Below, piece after piece: positions 1-7,960 of a stretch of DNA of 64,000 nucleotides. The position numbers were made by a program, and so were the translations under genes. The stretch spans positions 62,001-126,000 of the forward strand of contig MEOL01000032.1 of assembly GCA_001769215.1 (NCBI GenBank). Reading direction: 5' to 3'. Position 1 is the stretch's first letter. Each line of letters opens with the position of its first letter. Origin of the DNA: Bacteroidetes bacterium GWF2_41_31. Its GTDB lineage: Bacteria > Bacteroidota > Bacteroidia > Bacteroidales > F082. Under the pieces are notes generated by a model that had not been told where the DNA came from, searched no databases, and was given only the letters and a program-made list of their open reading frames with translations.

Positions 1-71
1 AGTGATTTGAATTGCGTTGATACCGATTGATTTATCCGGTATTCACAACTTTTTTTACTGATTTTGTTGCT

Positions 72-1025
72 TTACAGTAACCCTGAAATAGCTATATCCA
101 GCTCAAGCTGTGCATTTGCAGAAACGGAAATGGAGTTGAGCAACAAACCCGGTGTGGCACTACTTGCATTGAACATTCCGGCAAACGTGGTGCTGTCGCC
201 GAGTGTTTGTGCAAACGAAGCCACATGGATTTCATAATCACCGGCTTCCAGGAAGCTGAGATTGTAAGTTCCGTCGGCATTCACCTTTGCACTGGTTACC
301 GCCTTGGCAAACAATATATTACTTGCCCCTTGTCCCTGGTTTTCTGATATAATATTAAACTCACCTTTGTGATAAACAAACACATACCTGTCATTTTCTG
401 TAGTGAACATCATGTTCACATTTCCTGAAATCTTACCAGTGTTGTCTTCTGAAAAAACGCGCACTGCACTTTCCATTTCGGCCTGGGTTACAAATCGGTA
501 TTCACTTTCGGTGGAGGTGTCGTTTTCCCTGACAACAGTCTTACGTATGTCGAAATCGACCACCAGCGAAGTTTCTGAGTTGGCTTCCACCTCAAATGGA
601 TTTGAAACGGTTATTTCAGTCTGTGTCTCTCCTGAAACTGAAAGATCGTGTTTTTCTGTATCAGATGTTAAAATGTAACATCCCGGCGAAACTCCTGAAG
701 CATCCGATTCATAATCAAGAACCAGCGAAATGGCGGAGTATGATTTAGCGCTCACATCTTCGTTTAAAATTAATTTAGTTTCTCCATTTTGGTATGCCGA
801 AATTTCAATGGTTTGCTTTGCAAATCCTTCCACCGATTTTCCATCAATTTTTACATCAGCAATGGTTACAAAAGTTCCCTCAATATTCGCATCGTCCGAG
901 GGGGCATCGGTCATTTTTACCATAATCTGCCCTTTTTCATCTTTTGTTTCATTGACTTTTGAGCATTGAACAAACAGCATTGCGAATGCAATGACTGATG
1001 TTACTATTAAAATTCTACTTTTCAT
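72..1025 (-). CDS. DUF4382-family lipoprotein
   Basis: Exported 317-residue protein of unknown function. A hydrophobic N-terminus runs into Cys21 (LFVQCS), which suggests lipidation and envelope anchoring. Residues about 32-190 read as a DUF4382 domain, starting GQIMVKMTDAPSDD and continuing through the 'VTIADVKIDG' strand typical of the family. The C-terminal part (about 195-317) looks like a carboxypeptidase-regulatory or Ig-like beta domain. It lies 44 bp downstream of the coiled-coil gene on the same strand with no terminator seen between them, so the two are probably co-transcribed. If so, it would share the putative sigma-54 promoter upstream of that gene. The lipobox is imperfect (Gln before Cys). 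Family call is good; role unknown. Confidence 0.82.
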   Translation of the reverse strand: MKSRILIVTSVIAFAMLFVQCSKVNETKDEKGQIMVKMTDAPSDDANIEGTFVTIADVKIDGKSVEGFAKQTIEISAYQNGETKLILNEDVSAKSYSAISLVLDYESDASGVSPGCYILTSDTEKHDLSVSGETQTEITVSNPFEVEANSETSLVVDFDIRKTVVRENDTSTESEYRFVTQAEMESAVRVFSEDNTGKISGNVNMMFTTENDRYVFVYHKGEFNIISENQGQGASNILFAKAVTSAKVNADGTYNLSFLEAGDYEIHVASFAQTLGDSTTFAGMFNASSATPGLLLNSISVSANAQLELDIAISGLL

Positions 1026-1069
1026 GACATTTTTGTTTTAATGATTATTAAATGACTTGAGCGGGTTAA

Positions 1070-1975
1070 TTATTTTACTGCCAAAATTGCGTATTTCGAA
1101 ATTTTCCAGAATTCTTCCGGGTCTTCAATTTGCAGATAGGCAATCATATCATCCTCAAAAATAAAACTGTACGAACTATCTGGATGTTCAGAAATAAATT
1201 CGGCCTTTTTGGTAAAAATCGGAACTGTACGTACACTTCTTTGGTCGAGTTCGGTAAAATAACTGTCGTTCAAATTATCGGGAACACTGTTGCTTTTTCC
1301 CAGACCAAGAATTCCGCCTTCACTGGCAACTACACCATGTTCTTTCAATTCTTTTAATGTCCCTGAAGCAAAGAAAACCTTGTTCAGTTCATTGTCTTTG
1401 GCCTCAATAATTTGCGATTTTTCAACAATGGAATCTGTTTTTAAGGCAATGTCGCTGTGTAATTGCACCATTTGAATGTCCAGTTCGTTGATTTTATAGT
1501 CGCGTTCTTCAAGCTGTGCCTGTAACAGTTGGATACTGTTGTTTTGATCCTCAATATTTTTATTGAGTTGGGCGATTTTATTTTTGAATGAATTGATTTC
1601 AACGCCAGAAGATTTTAGTCTTTTGTCGAGTTCATCAATTTTTTTGCTGCTTTCTTCAAGCATTTCATTCATTAGCTTAATGTCGGCAACCAGCAATTCT
1701 TTCTGGTTTTTGTCACCCTCACCCCGCGACAAAACCAATTGTCCGCGTTTGTCTCTAACGAATGTCAGGTTTTGCTCAATCTCATCGAAGGTGCTTACCA
1801 TTTCGTTTACCAGCGAATCTCTTTCTTCAATGGTCATGTTCAGGTCGGTGTTTTGAGCGTTGAGTTGCTCAATTTTGACTGATTTGTTGGAAATAATAAT
1901 ACCGGATAGTATTACAACTATCAGAAACATCATAACACTAATTCCTATTATTACAGATTTTTTTTCTGTTTTCAT
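1070..1975 (-). CDS. Single-pass membrane coiled-coil protein
   Basis: 301 residues. One transmembrane helix (about 9-31) is followed by a long heptad-rich coiled coil (about 35-205) with many Glu, Lys, Gln and Asn residues, then a globular C-terminal domain (about 210-301) beginning ASGTLKELKEHGVV and ending PEEFWKISKYAILAVK. This layout resembles coiled-coil surface proteins sometimes labelled Cbp1-type adhesins in Bacteroidota; I am not certain of that label. The start is fixed by an unusually strong ribosome-binding site, AGGAGG at 1990-1985, nine bases before ATG 1975; another ATG at 1980 hits a stop at once. A sigma-54-like promoter and palindromic repeats lie upstream, next to an NtrC-type regulator, which suggests this gene is the regulator's target. 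Confidence 0.75.
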   Translation of the reverse strand: MKTEKKSVIIGISVMMFLIVVILSGIIISNKSVKIEQLNAQNTDLNMTIEERDSLVNEMVSTFDEIEQNLTFVRDKRGQLVLSRGEGDKNQKELLVADIKLMNEMLEESSKKIDELDKRLKSSGVEINSFKNKIAQLNKNIEDQNNSIQLLQAQLEERDYKINELDIQMVQLHSDIALKTDSIVEKSQIIEAKDNELNKVFFASGTLKELKEHGVVASEGGILGLGKSNSVPDNLNDSYFTELDQRSVRTVPIFTKKAEFISEHPDSSYSFIFEDDMIAYLQIEDPEEFWKISKYAILAVK

Positions 1976-2042
1976 AACATTTGTCCTCCTAAAGTTAAGA
2001 TTTATACTTTTTTACTTTAAAAATTTAATTCATTCAGACCAT

Positions 2043-2058
2043 GCCAAACGATGTGCCA
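2043..2058 (-). promoter_or_regulatory. Candidate sigma-54 promoter (-24/-12)
   Basis: On the minus strand the bases read TGGCAC-ATCGT-TTGGC against the consensus TGGCAC-N5-TTGC. The -24 element is perfect. The -12 element has TTGG where TTGC is expected. It sits about 70-80 bp before the start codon of the coiled-coil gene, giving a leader of roughly 55 nt. Support is contextual: an NtrC-type activator gene ends about 130 bp upstream and rpoN is present in this window. Confidence 0.42.
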
Positions 2059-2120
2059 ATTGAGTGAGTGTGATTCAATGATTTGATATTCAGTGCTTAT
2101 AGTTCTTGTTAATGCCAAGA

Positions 2121-2163
2121 CTCCTATCAATTTGATAGGAGTTTATCAATTTGATAGGAGTTT
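2121..2163. promoter_or_regulatory. Palindromic tandem repeat, likely activator-binding site
   Basis: 2121-2141 is a perfect 10-bp inverted repeat around one base (CTCCTATCAA-T-TTGATAGGAG). The 20-mer TATCAATTTGATAGGAGTTT at 2125-2144 is then repeated at 2144-2163, so a second, partial palindrome follows at once. Relative to the candidate sigma-54 promoter the repeats centre about 75-110 bp upstream, where enhancer sites for NtrC-type activators usually lie. A terminator for the regulator gene is a poorer reading because neither strand has a following T-run. Confidence 0.55.
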
Positions 2164-2190
2164 TATGAAAGGACTGATGTCAGAAACGAA

Positions 2191-3537
2191 TCAATTGTCT
2201 TCTTTTAGCATCCGGTAAATGGTTGCCACGCCAATATCCAGTTTTTTGGCGACCAGATTGGTGTTGTTGTTATATTTTTCAAGGTATTTTTTTACAATCC
2301 GGATGTTGTATTCGCGCATGCTCATTTCTTTAGCTGTATTTTCAGAGAAAAGGACTTCATTGCCAAGGATGATATTTTCTACGCCGATTTCATCATGATC
2401 GGAGAGCGTTATGGCCAGCTCGATCACTGATTTTAGTTCCCTGATATTTCCCGGGAAAGGATAGGAAAGCAATTTATCGGCCGCAGTGGCAGACAGTGTT
2501 TTTATAGCAAGGTTGTTTTCGTTGCAGAATTCTTTGATAAAATGTTTTGAAAGGATAACAATGTCGTTGCCCCGCTCGCGCAGTGGCGGCAGTTCGATAG
2601 GTAATCCAAAAAGCCGGTAATAAAGATCTTGTCTGAAAGTGCCTTTTACAACAGCTTCCTGAAAGTTTTGGTTGGTGGCCACGATGATGCGGCAGTCGGT
2701 TTTGACGGGTTTGTTGCTGCCAATCCGAACAAATTCTTTTTCCTGCAACACACGCAGCAGTTTTGCCTGGAGCGAAATATCCATTTCAGCAATTTCGTCT
2801 AGGAAGAGTGTCCCACCGTTGGCTTCTTCAAATTTTCCGATGCGCCGGAAAGTTGCTCCGGTAAAAGCTCCTTTTTCATGCCCGAAAAGTTCGCTTTCGG
2901 TTAAATCTTTTGGAATGGCGGCCATATTAACCGCGATAAACGGTTTCGCGGCCCGTGCCGAATTGTAGTGGATGGCTTTGGCTACCAACTCCTTTCCGGT
3001 CCCGGTTTCGCCGGTAATGGTTACAGAAATATTGGTTCGTGTGGCTTTTTCAATCAGGCCGAAAATTTTTTGTGTGGCCGGGTTGTTTCCAACTATGGTA
3101 TTCTGGTAACTGTATTTCTTTTTAACCTCGCCGCGCAACGAAACAATTTCCCGTTTCAGGCTAACCCCGTTACGGATATTTTGTACCGTATTTAAAAGTC
3201 GTTCGCGAATATCCTTCGACTTGACAATATAATCGTAAGCGCCGTATTTCAGCAATTCAACAACCACTTCAATTTCGTCCTGTTCCGAGATCAGGATGAC
3301 CTGTATTTCTTCGTTTTCGGCTTTTATGTTTTTTAATATTTCGAGTCCCTGCATGTCGGGAAGGCGATAGTCGAGCGTTATTACATCCGGGTTTTTATGT
3401 AGGTTGGCCAGACAATCTTTTCCGTTGGTAAACGACTCGATTTCGTAATCGGGATTTAACGAAAGATTGTGTACCAGCAGTTTGCTGTACCACTCGTCAT
3501 CTTCAACCACAAATATTTTAAAAGGCTTTTCGTACAT
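2191..3537 (-). CDS. NtrC-type sigma-54-dependent response regulator
   Basis: 448 residues from ATG 3537. Receiver domain about 6-120 with acidic pocket VVEDDEW and phosphoacceptor Asp56 (ITLDYRLPD). AAA+ sigma-54 interaction domain about 148-375: Walker A GETGTGKE 176-183, GAFTGA loop 223-228, Walker B GGTLFLDEI 241-249, arginine-finger region RQDLYYRL. Fis-type helix-turn-helix about 425-446 (LVAKKLDIGVATIYRML). It should bind an upstream enhancer and remodel sigma-54 polymerase when phosphorylated. The reading frame extends to a TTG at 3612, but that codon lies inside a repeat arm and the extra residues match nothing, so the ATG is chosen. The hybrid kinase gene upstream on the same strand is the likely partner, and the gene just downstream is a likely target. 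Confidence 0.93.
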   Translation of the reverse strand: MYEKPFKIFVVEDDEWYSKLLVHNLSLNPDYEIESFTNGKDCLANLHKNPDVITLDYRLPDMQGLEILKNIKAENEEIQVILISEQDEIEVVVELLKYGAYDYIVKSKDIRERLLNTVQNIRNGVSLKREIVSLRGEVKKKYSYQNTIVGNNPATQKIFGLIEKATRTNISVTITGETGTGKELVAKAIHYNSARAAKPFIAVNMAAIPKDLTESELFGHEKGAFTGATFRRIGKFEEANGGTLFLDEIAEMDISLQAKLLRVLQEKEFVRIGSNKPVKTDCRIIVATNQNFQEAVVKGTFRQDLYYRLFGLPIELPPLRERGNDIVILSKHFIKEFCNENNLAIKTLSATAADKLLSYPFPGNIRELKSVIELAITLSDHDEIGVENIILGNEVLFSENTAKEMSMREYNIRIVKKYLEKYNNNTNLVAKKLDIGVATIYRMLKEDN

Positions 3538-3601
3538 GATTCTTTTGCATAAACAACTTTCGTATTTTTTTATTGAGTCCCCTCCAAAAAGTATGTGTTC
3601 A

Positions 3602-3676
3602 TTGATTTTCAACTCATTTACCCCCCTGCCTGCCGGTAGGCAAGTGACCCCTAAAGGGGAATTCGTTGAAAATCAA
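3602..3676. repeat. Hairpin-rich intergenic repeat
   Basis: A perfect 12-bp inverted repeat (TTGATTTTCAAC 3602-3613, GTTGAAAATCAA 3665-3676) encloses two smaller near-palindromes: TGCCTGCCGGTAGGCA, and CCCCTAAAGGGG at about 3648-3659. The composition (runs of C, 'taaagggg') differs from the neighbours. It lies between kinase and regulator genes and looks like a dispersed palindromic repeat unit rather than a gene. Confidence 0.55.
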
Positions 3677-3791
3677 CAAACTATTAAAATCTCCTTTAGT
3701 CTCTTTTGGGGTTCTAGACTTTTCGGAGTGGACTCATTATTGGTCGCTGAAAGATAGCTGTTTTTTGGATCGGTATAAAAACGTTGGGTTT

Positions 3792-6185
3792 TTAATCATG
3801 ATTATCTTTCAAATAAAGTTTAAGAAATGCGTTGATTTCTGCCGCTTCAATTTTTATCTCCTGGAAAACAGGTGTTATCATTTCCAGCTTTTCAGCTTGT
3901 TGCGCCAGTTTTTCCAATCGTTTAATGTTGTTGTACAAATGGGTTGCCGTAATATGTTTACAAGGTGCGGCCATTTTGTGTGCATTTTCAAAAACACTTT
4001 TCCGGTTATTTTTCTGAATGGCTTCCGAGATATTTTCAACTCCTGTATCCATCGACTTTATAAAAAGAAGGATCATTTCACGCAGAAATATTTTGTCGCC
4101 ACCGGCCATCCTGCTAAGTTCCCCGATATCGATTTTGGGTTGGCTTGATCCGGGTACTGGCTGGTTTTCAACTGGAACCAGTGCAATCAGGGTATCCAAG
4201 AGATCCTTCTCAGAGAACGGCTTTAAAAGAAATCCTTTCATTCCTGCATCCTCGCAAGCTTGCCGATCCTCTTGATCGTTCGAGGCAGATATGGCCACAA
4301 TCGTTATTCCCGGATGGATTTTGATAATTGTTTTTGCCGCTTCAATACCGTTCATTTCGGGCATGTGCAGGTCCATCAGGATGACATCGAATTTTTTAAG
4401 GGATGTTGCTTTTACGGCTTCTTCCCCGTTTTTTACCTCCCAAAATGAGATGCCCCAATTTTTCAAAATTCCTTTGAGCACATACCGGTTGAATTCTTCG
4501 TCGTCGGCAATGAGTACCTCAAGTTGTTTTAATGCTTCGGGAATGGAAGGTATTTCCCATTCCGTTTTTGAGATATTGTCCTTTTTCCCTTCTGGATATT
4601 CGACATTTACTGTTAACTCAGTACCCTTCCCGGGTTCACTTTTTACGTTAATTTTTCCTCCCTGCAGTTCCACCAGTTTTTTAACAATGGCCAACCCGAG
4701 CCCGGTGCCGCTGTATTTTTTCCCGGTTTGGTTTTCAGCCTGTACAAATTCGTCAAAAATGATTTTTTGGTTTTCTTTCGACATTCCAATCCCGGTATCG
4801 GCAACCCGTATTTCCAGGTCGAATGTTTGGTTGCTGGTCCTGACTGTTTTAACTTTTAAAACCACTTCGCCTTCTTCAGTAAACTTTACGGCATTGTTGA
4901 TGAGGTTGATCAATATTTGTTTTAACCGGAGCGGATCGCCAGCGAGCGCATCGGGTTTTTCTCCTTCCCAGGTAAAACCCAGCGAAATTCCTTTTTTTGC
5001 CGCCTCGTATTTTTGCAGCAAAATGACCTCTTCAAAAACGTCGGACGGTGCAAAATCGATGGTTTCCAACTTTAATTTGTTGGCCTGTATCTTTGAAAAG
5101 TCGAGCGTGTCGTTAATAATATTTTTAAGGTGGCTGGCCGACCGCGACATTATCGTTACCATTTCCATGGTTTCGGCATCCAGCGGTTTTTGCAGTACCT
5201 GCCCGGCTAAACCGTAAATGGCATTTACCGCCGTCCTCAGTTCGTGGCTTACATTGGCTGCAAATTGTTCCTTTGCGTGGGCTAGTTTTTCGGCTTCCTG
5301 TTTGGCCTCTTTTAAGGCACGTTCGTAGGCTCTCGATTTTTTTAGAAAATTGAAAAGCACAAAAAGGGCCACCAGTAATAAAATCACAGAGGTGATGGTA
5401 AATGCCGCCAGCCGTTTGTAGGTGAGTGCTGCCAGCCGATCGGCCTCGTTGGTTTTTTCCATCAGGTTGTCCGATTCTCTTTTCTCAGCTTCAGCGATAA
5501 GTGCATTTATTTTTTCGCCAATGACAATATTTTTTTCAATTAACCGTGATTCGAGTACATTTATTTTTCGCCCTTTCTCGGCAATTTTTGTTTCTAACTT
5601 TCGAATGTCCTGTTTCAGCGAATCTTTTTCAATAGACCGTTCTACAAACGTGGTATCTACCGTTACTTTTTCCCCTCCGAATATTTTCCGCAGAATTCCC
5701 TTTTTTTCAGTTTCAACCGTGATGGTGTCCATTTTTTGTTCATCAAGTTTCGAATAGATTTCCGAGAATGCCGGTTGATCTTCTTTCGCCAATTGGTGAA
5801 GGCTTAAAACCTCCTGCCACAACTCCAGTTTTTCAATCGACAAATTTCGAATGGAATCGGTGAGGGTAGCATCACCACGGTTCTTCCCGCCAATTTCTCC
5901 AAGGTTTTGTATTTTGATGGTGATTTGTTTTTGTAGTGTATCATATTGTTTGAGATCATTTTTGTTATTGGTTAAAATGTATAACCGTACGTTGTTTTCA
6001 AGGGCTGTAAGGTCGGCATTGATATCTTTTATCAGGAAGAGTCTATTGTCGGGCCGCGCCTCCTGGTAGATGGACAAGACAATTTTCGAGAGGCTTTTAT
6101 AAGCAAAATATCCGGAAGTTACTACAGCAGCCCCGATAATGAAAGCCACTACTGTAATCTGAATCTCTATTTTAAATTTCGACAT
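3792..6185 (-). CDS. Hybrid sensor histidine kinase (HK-REC-Hpt)
   Basis: 797 residues. TM1 about 10-30, a periplasmic sensor region about 31-258 with coiled-coil stretches, and TM2 about 260-281. HisKA follows with phospho-His314 in FAANVSHELRT, then HATPase about 415-532 (N box LINLINNAVKF, G1 VADTGIGM, G2 GTGLGLAI), a receiver about 556-672 with Asp605 (VILMDLHMPE), and a C-terminal Hpt domain with His736 (FENAHKMAAPCKH). This BarA/EvgS-like phosphorelay order passes phosphate His-Asp-His and then to a separate regulator, presumably the sigma-54 regulator 250 bp downstream on the same strand. The periplasmic ligand is unknown. The start codon is the first ATG before TM1. Confidence 0.94.
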   Translation of the reverse strand: MSKFKIEIQITVVAFIIGAAVVTSGYFAYKSLSKIVLSIYQEARPDNRLFLIKDINADLTALENNVRLYILTNNKNDLKQYDTLQKQITIKIQNLGEIGGKNRGDATLTDSIRNLSIEKLELWQEVLSLHQLAKEDQPAFSEIYSKLDEQKMDTITVETEKKGILRKIFGGEKVTVDTTFVERSIEKDSLKQDIRKLETKIAEKGRKINVLESRLIEKNIVIGEKINALIAEAEKRESDNLMEKTNEADRLAALTYKRLAAFTITSVILLLVALFVLFNFLKKSRAYERALKEAKQEAEKLAHAKEQFAANVSHELRTAVNAIYGLAGQVLQKPLDAETMEMVTIMSRSASHLKNIINDTLDFSKIQANKLKLETIDFAPSDVFEEVILLQKYEAAKKGISLGFTWEGEKPDALAGDPLRLKQILINLINNAVKFTEEGEVVLKVKTVRTSNQTFDLEIRVADTGIGMSKENQKIIFDEFVQAENQTGKKYSGTGLGLAIVKKLVELQGGKINVKSEPGKGTELTVNVEYPEGKKDNISKTEWEIPSIPEALKQLEVLIADDEEFNRYVLKGILKNWGISFWEVKNGEEAVKATSLKKFDVILMDLHMPEMNGIEAAKTIIKIHPGITIVAISASNDQEDRQACEDAGMKGFLLKPFSEKDLLDTLIALVPVENQPVPGSSQPKIDIGELSRMAGGDKIFLREMILLFIKSMDTGVENISEAIQKNNRKSVFENAHKMAAPCKHITATHLYNNIKRLEKLAQQAEKLEMITPVFQEIKIEAAEINAFLKLYLKDNHD

Positions 6186-6371
6186 TTTACTTCTGAACCG
6201 ATTGTTTTTATTAAACGATAAAAATAAGGGTTTGTTTTATTCGGTATTTTCAAAAACTAAATGGCGGTCGATTTTATTTCGGTATCATTCAAAACTTTAG
6301 CCGGACAGTTATGGAATGAATTATATCCCCGGTATCGACATAGCCTCATGTTATGGCAGACTCTGAAATTG

Positions 6372-6545
6372 ATTTATCTAACCCGGACAAGCAGGAAAAG
6401 TTTCACGCAAAGTGAGCAAAGAAAAATCACGCAAAGAGGTAGTTGAAACAGGTTAAATTTACTTTGCGGTCTTCGCGTGTCCCTGCTTGGCGGTCTTTGC
6501 GTGGAATAACTTACCAAAAAATTCAAGAATATGTGGGATATGACA
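6372..6545. repeat. CGCAAAG palindromic element, copy A
   Basis: Fills most of the 360-bp gap between the DUF4249 gene and the kinase gene. TTTCACGCAAAG (6400-6411) and CTTTGCGTGGAA (6495-6506) form imperfect inverted arms, with more internal CACGCAAAG/CTTTGCG units. The same element, with matching flanks (TAACCcGG...CAAGC at one side, TTACC...ATGTG at the other), occurs at 61837-62036. It has no coding potential. The rest of the gap (6186-6371) holds only AT-rich leader sequence for the kinase gene. Confidence 0.7.
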
Positions 6546-7733
6546 CTAATTCGGCCAAAAATCAGGCTTTATATTGATACCTCCAAATATCAAGCAATCT
6601 ACACATTCATTGTTAAGCCACATAAAACCCGGACTCAAATACGCAGGCCACTGACTGGGAGGAATTTCACTTGGTCCAAAACGCAATTCGGCGGGGGAAC
6701 AATAGGTTGAAAATTCGAGGGGGAGGTTCGGAACATTCTGTACAAATATTCGTTTGCGCGAAACCGCTGCTACACCAAAAAACCCAAGCACCTCCTCATC
6801 GGGATGGGTGAGATTGTGGACATTTCCCTTGATGGCCAGAGGTTGCTGTTCATAAAGCCCACCCTCATGACTGCTGTTCATGCGCATCTGATCCCAATAA
6901 TGATAGGCAGCCTCACTCAGGGCCAGTTGTTCCACCAGTACACTATATCCGTAGGCCAGTTTCGTGGTCTGATTGTCAACATATTGAAGTGGTAGTTCTT
7001 TGTATTTGTTTTCGGTAAGATTTAGCGTGGACAAGGTAAATATTTTAGGAATCTTGTTTGTCCTCCAGCATACGTTCTTTGAGTAATCTGGTGGGTCTAC
7101 CTGATGGATTTCGCCATCATAATAAAATGTAATCGGATAATCGGTGTGATATTCATAGGTCTCGAATACATTCCACAAATAATACCGGCCATCGTTATTG
7201 GTGCCGTTCAAATCCAGGTAAAACTGAATCCCAAGCGTGTAACTTCCGGGCATGTTGCCTTCGATGTCTTTGTGCTGATAGTAAACTGAATCTACCTCCG
7301 GTGCTTGCGACATGAGATCGTAATCAGATTCCAACACCAGGCCATCAAAGGTATAAACCTGCACCTTAAAAGATGATCCCGGAACCAACAGAACAGGGTC
7401 GATCCAAGTGGTATAACTTCCATCGCCATTGTCTGTCATTTGATATTGGTTACTGTTTGCATCAATAATAGTAACCAAACACTGAGTGACAGGCGTATAT
7501 TGTGGATCGTTAATGGGCGAGGAAACTGAAACGTTTACTTTTTGATAACCATCACCATCCATCACCATCCCTGAAACCACATATTTTTTTAAATCGGATG
7601 TTTTGATATCTGGAACGAAGGGTTTAATGCAGGAGACAAGCACTCCCGCCAGCAGCATTACTGAAAGGAGGATTTGAAATCCCGGCAAAACACCACTTGT
7701 AAATATTTCGGTTTTAGTTACAGATAAAGTCAT
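6546..7733 (-). CDS. DUF4249 family lipoprotein
   Basis: 395 residues. A long N-terminal hydrophobic segment leads to the lipobox LVSC (Cys35). The beta-rich N-terminal half (about 48-150) starts KKYVVSGMVMDGDGYQKVNV, as in DUF4249 proteins. The C-terminal part has the family's pattern of a paired-Cys region (KNVCW; NNECVDCLIFG) and the 'YHYWDQM...NSSHEGGLYEQQP' block. DUF4249 proteins are outer-membrane-associated lipoproteins of Bacteroidota, often encoded beside TonB-dependent receptors; no receptor is next to this one. It lies downstream of the FtsX-like permease gene on the same strand with a 227-bp gap. Function unknown. Confidence 0.82.
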   Translation of the reverse strand: MTLSVTKTEIFTSGVLPGFQILLSVMLLAGVLVSCIKPFVPDIKTSDLKKYVVSGMVMDGDGYQKVNVSVSSPINDPQYTPVTQCLVTIIDANSNQYQMTDNGDGSYTTWIDPVLLVPGSSFKVQVYTFDGLVLESDYDLMSQAPEVDSVYYQHKDIEGNMPGSYTLGIQFYLDLNGTNNDGRYYLWNVFETYEYHTDYPITFYYDGEIHQVDPPDYSKNVCWRTNKIPKIFTLSTLNLTENKYKELPLQYVDNQTTKLAYGYSVLVEQLALSEAAYHYWDQMRMNSSHEGGLYEQQPLAIKGNVHNLTHPDEEVLGFFGVAAVSRKRIFVQNVPNLPLEFSTYCSPAELRFGPSEIPPSQWPAYLSPGFMWLNNECVDCLIFGGINIKPDFWPN

Positions 7734-7960
7734 TATTCACAGGATCTTATATTTTTTTGACTACCGTTAGGTCACAACTTAACCACTTAAAATTCACCAC
7801 TCCGGAATAAGGAGTTTGATTTAAAAGCGATTCACCATCACCAATCGGTTTTAACCAAATTTTCCGGTAGTAAAAATAAGACATTTATGATTTTCAATCA
7901 GAACAACCAGGTTAAAGAATCACAAAATTAACTCCTCTGTTGAGGTGCACGAACCACAGC

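Noticed and set aside
1-71. Stem ATACCG/CGGTAT (20-42) after the DUF4382 gene as terminator
   Set aside because: Six-base stem with no T-run; too weak to call.
3538-3612. 25-codon N-terminal extension of the sigma-54 regulator from TTG
   Set aside because: The start codon lies in a repeat arm and the extension precedes a complete receiver domain.
4291-5217. 308-codon open frame antisense to the histidine kinase
   Set aside because: Ser/Phe-rich shadow of the kinase frame; no signal or motif.
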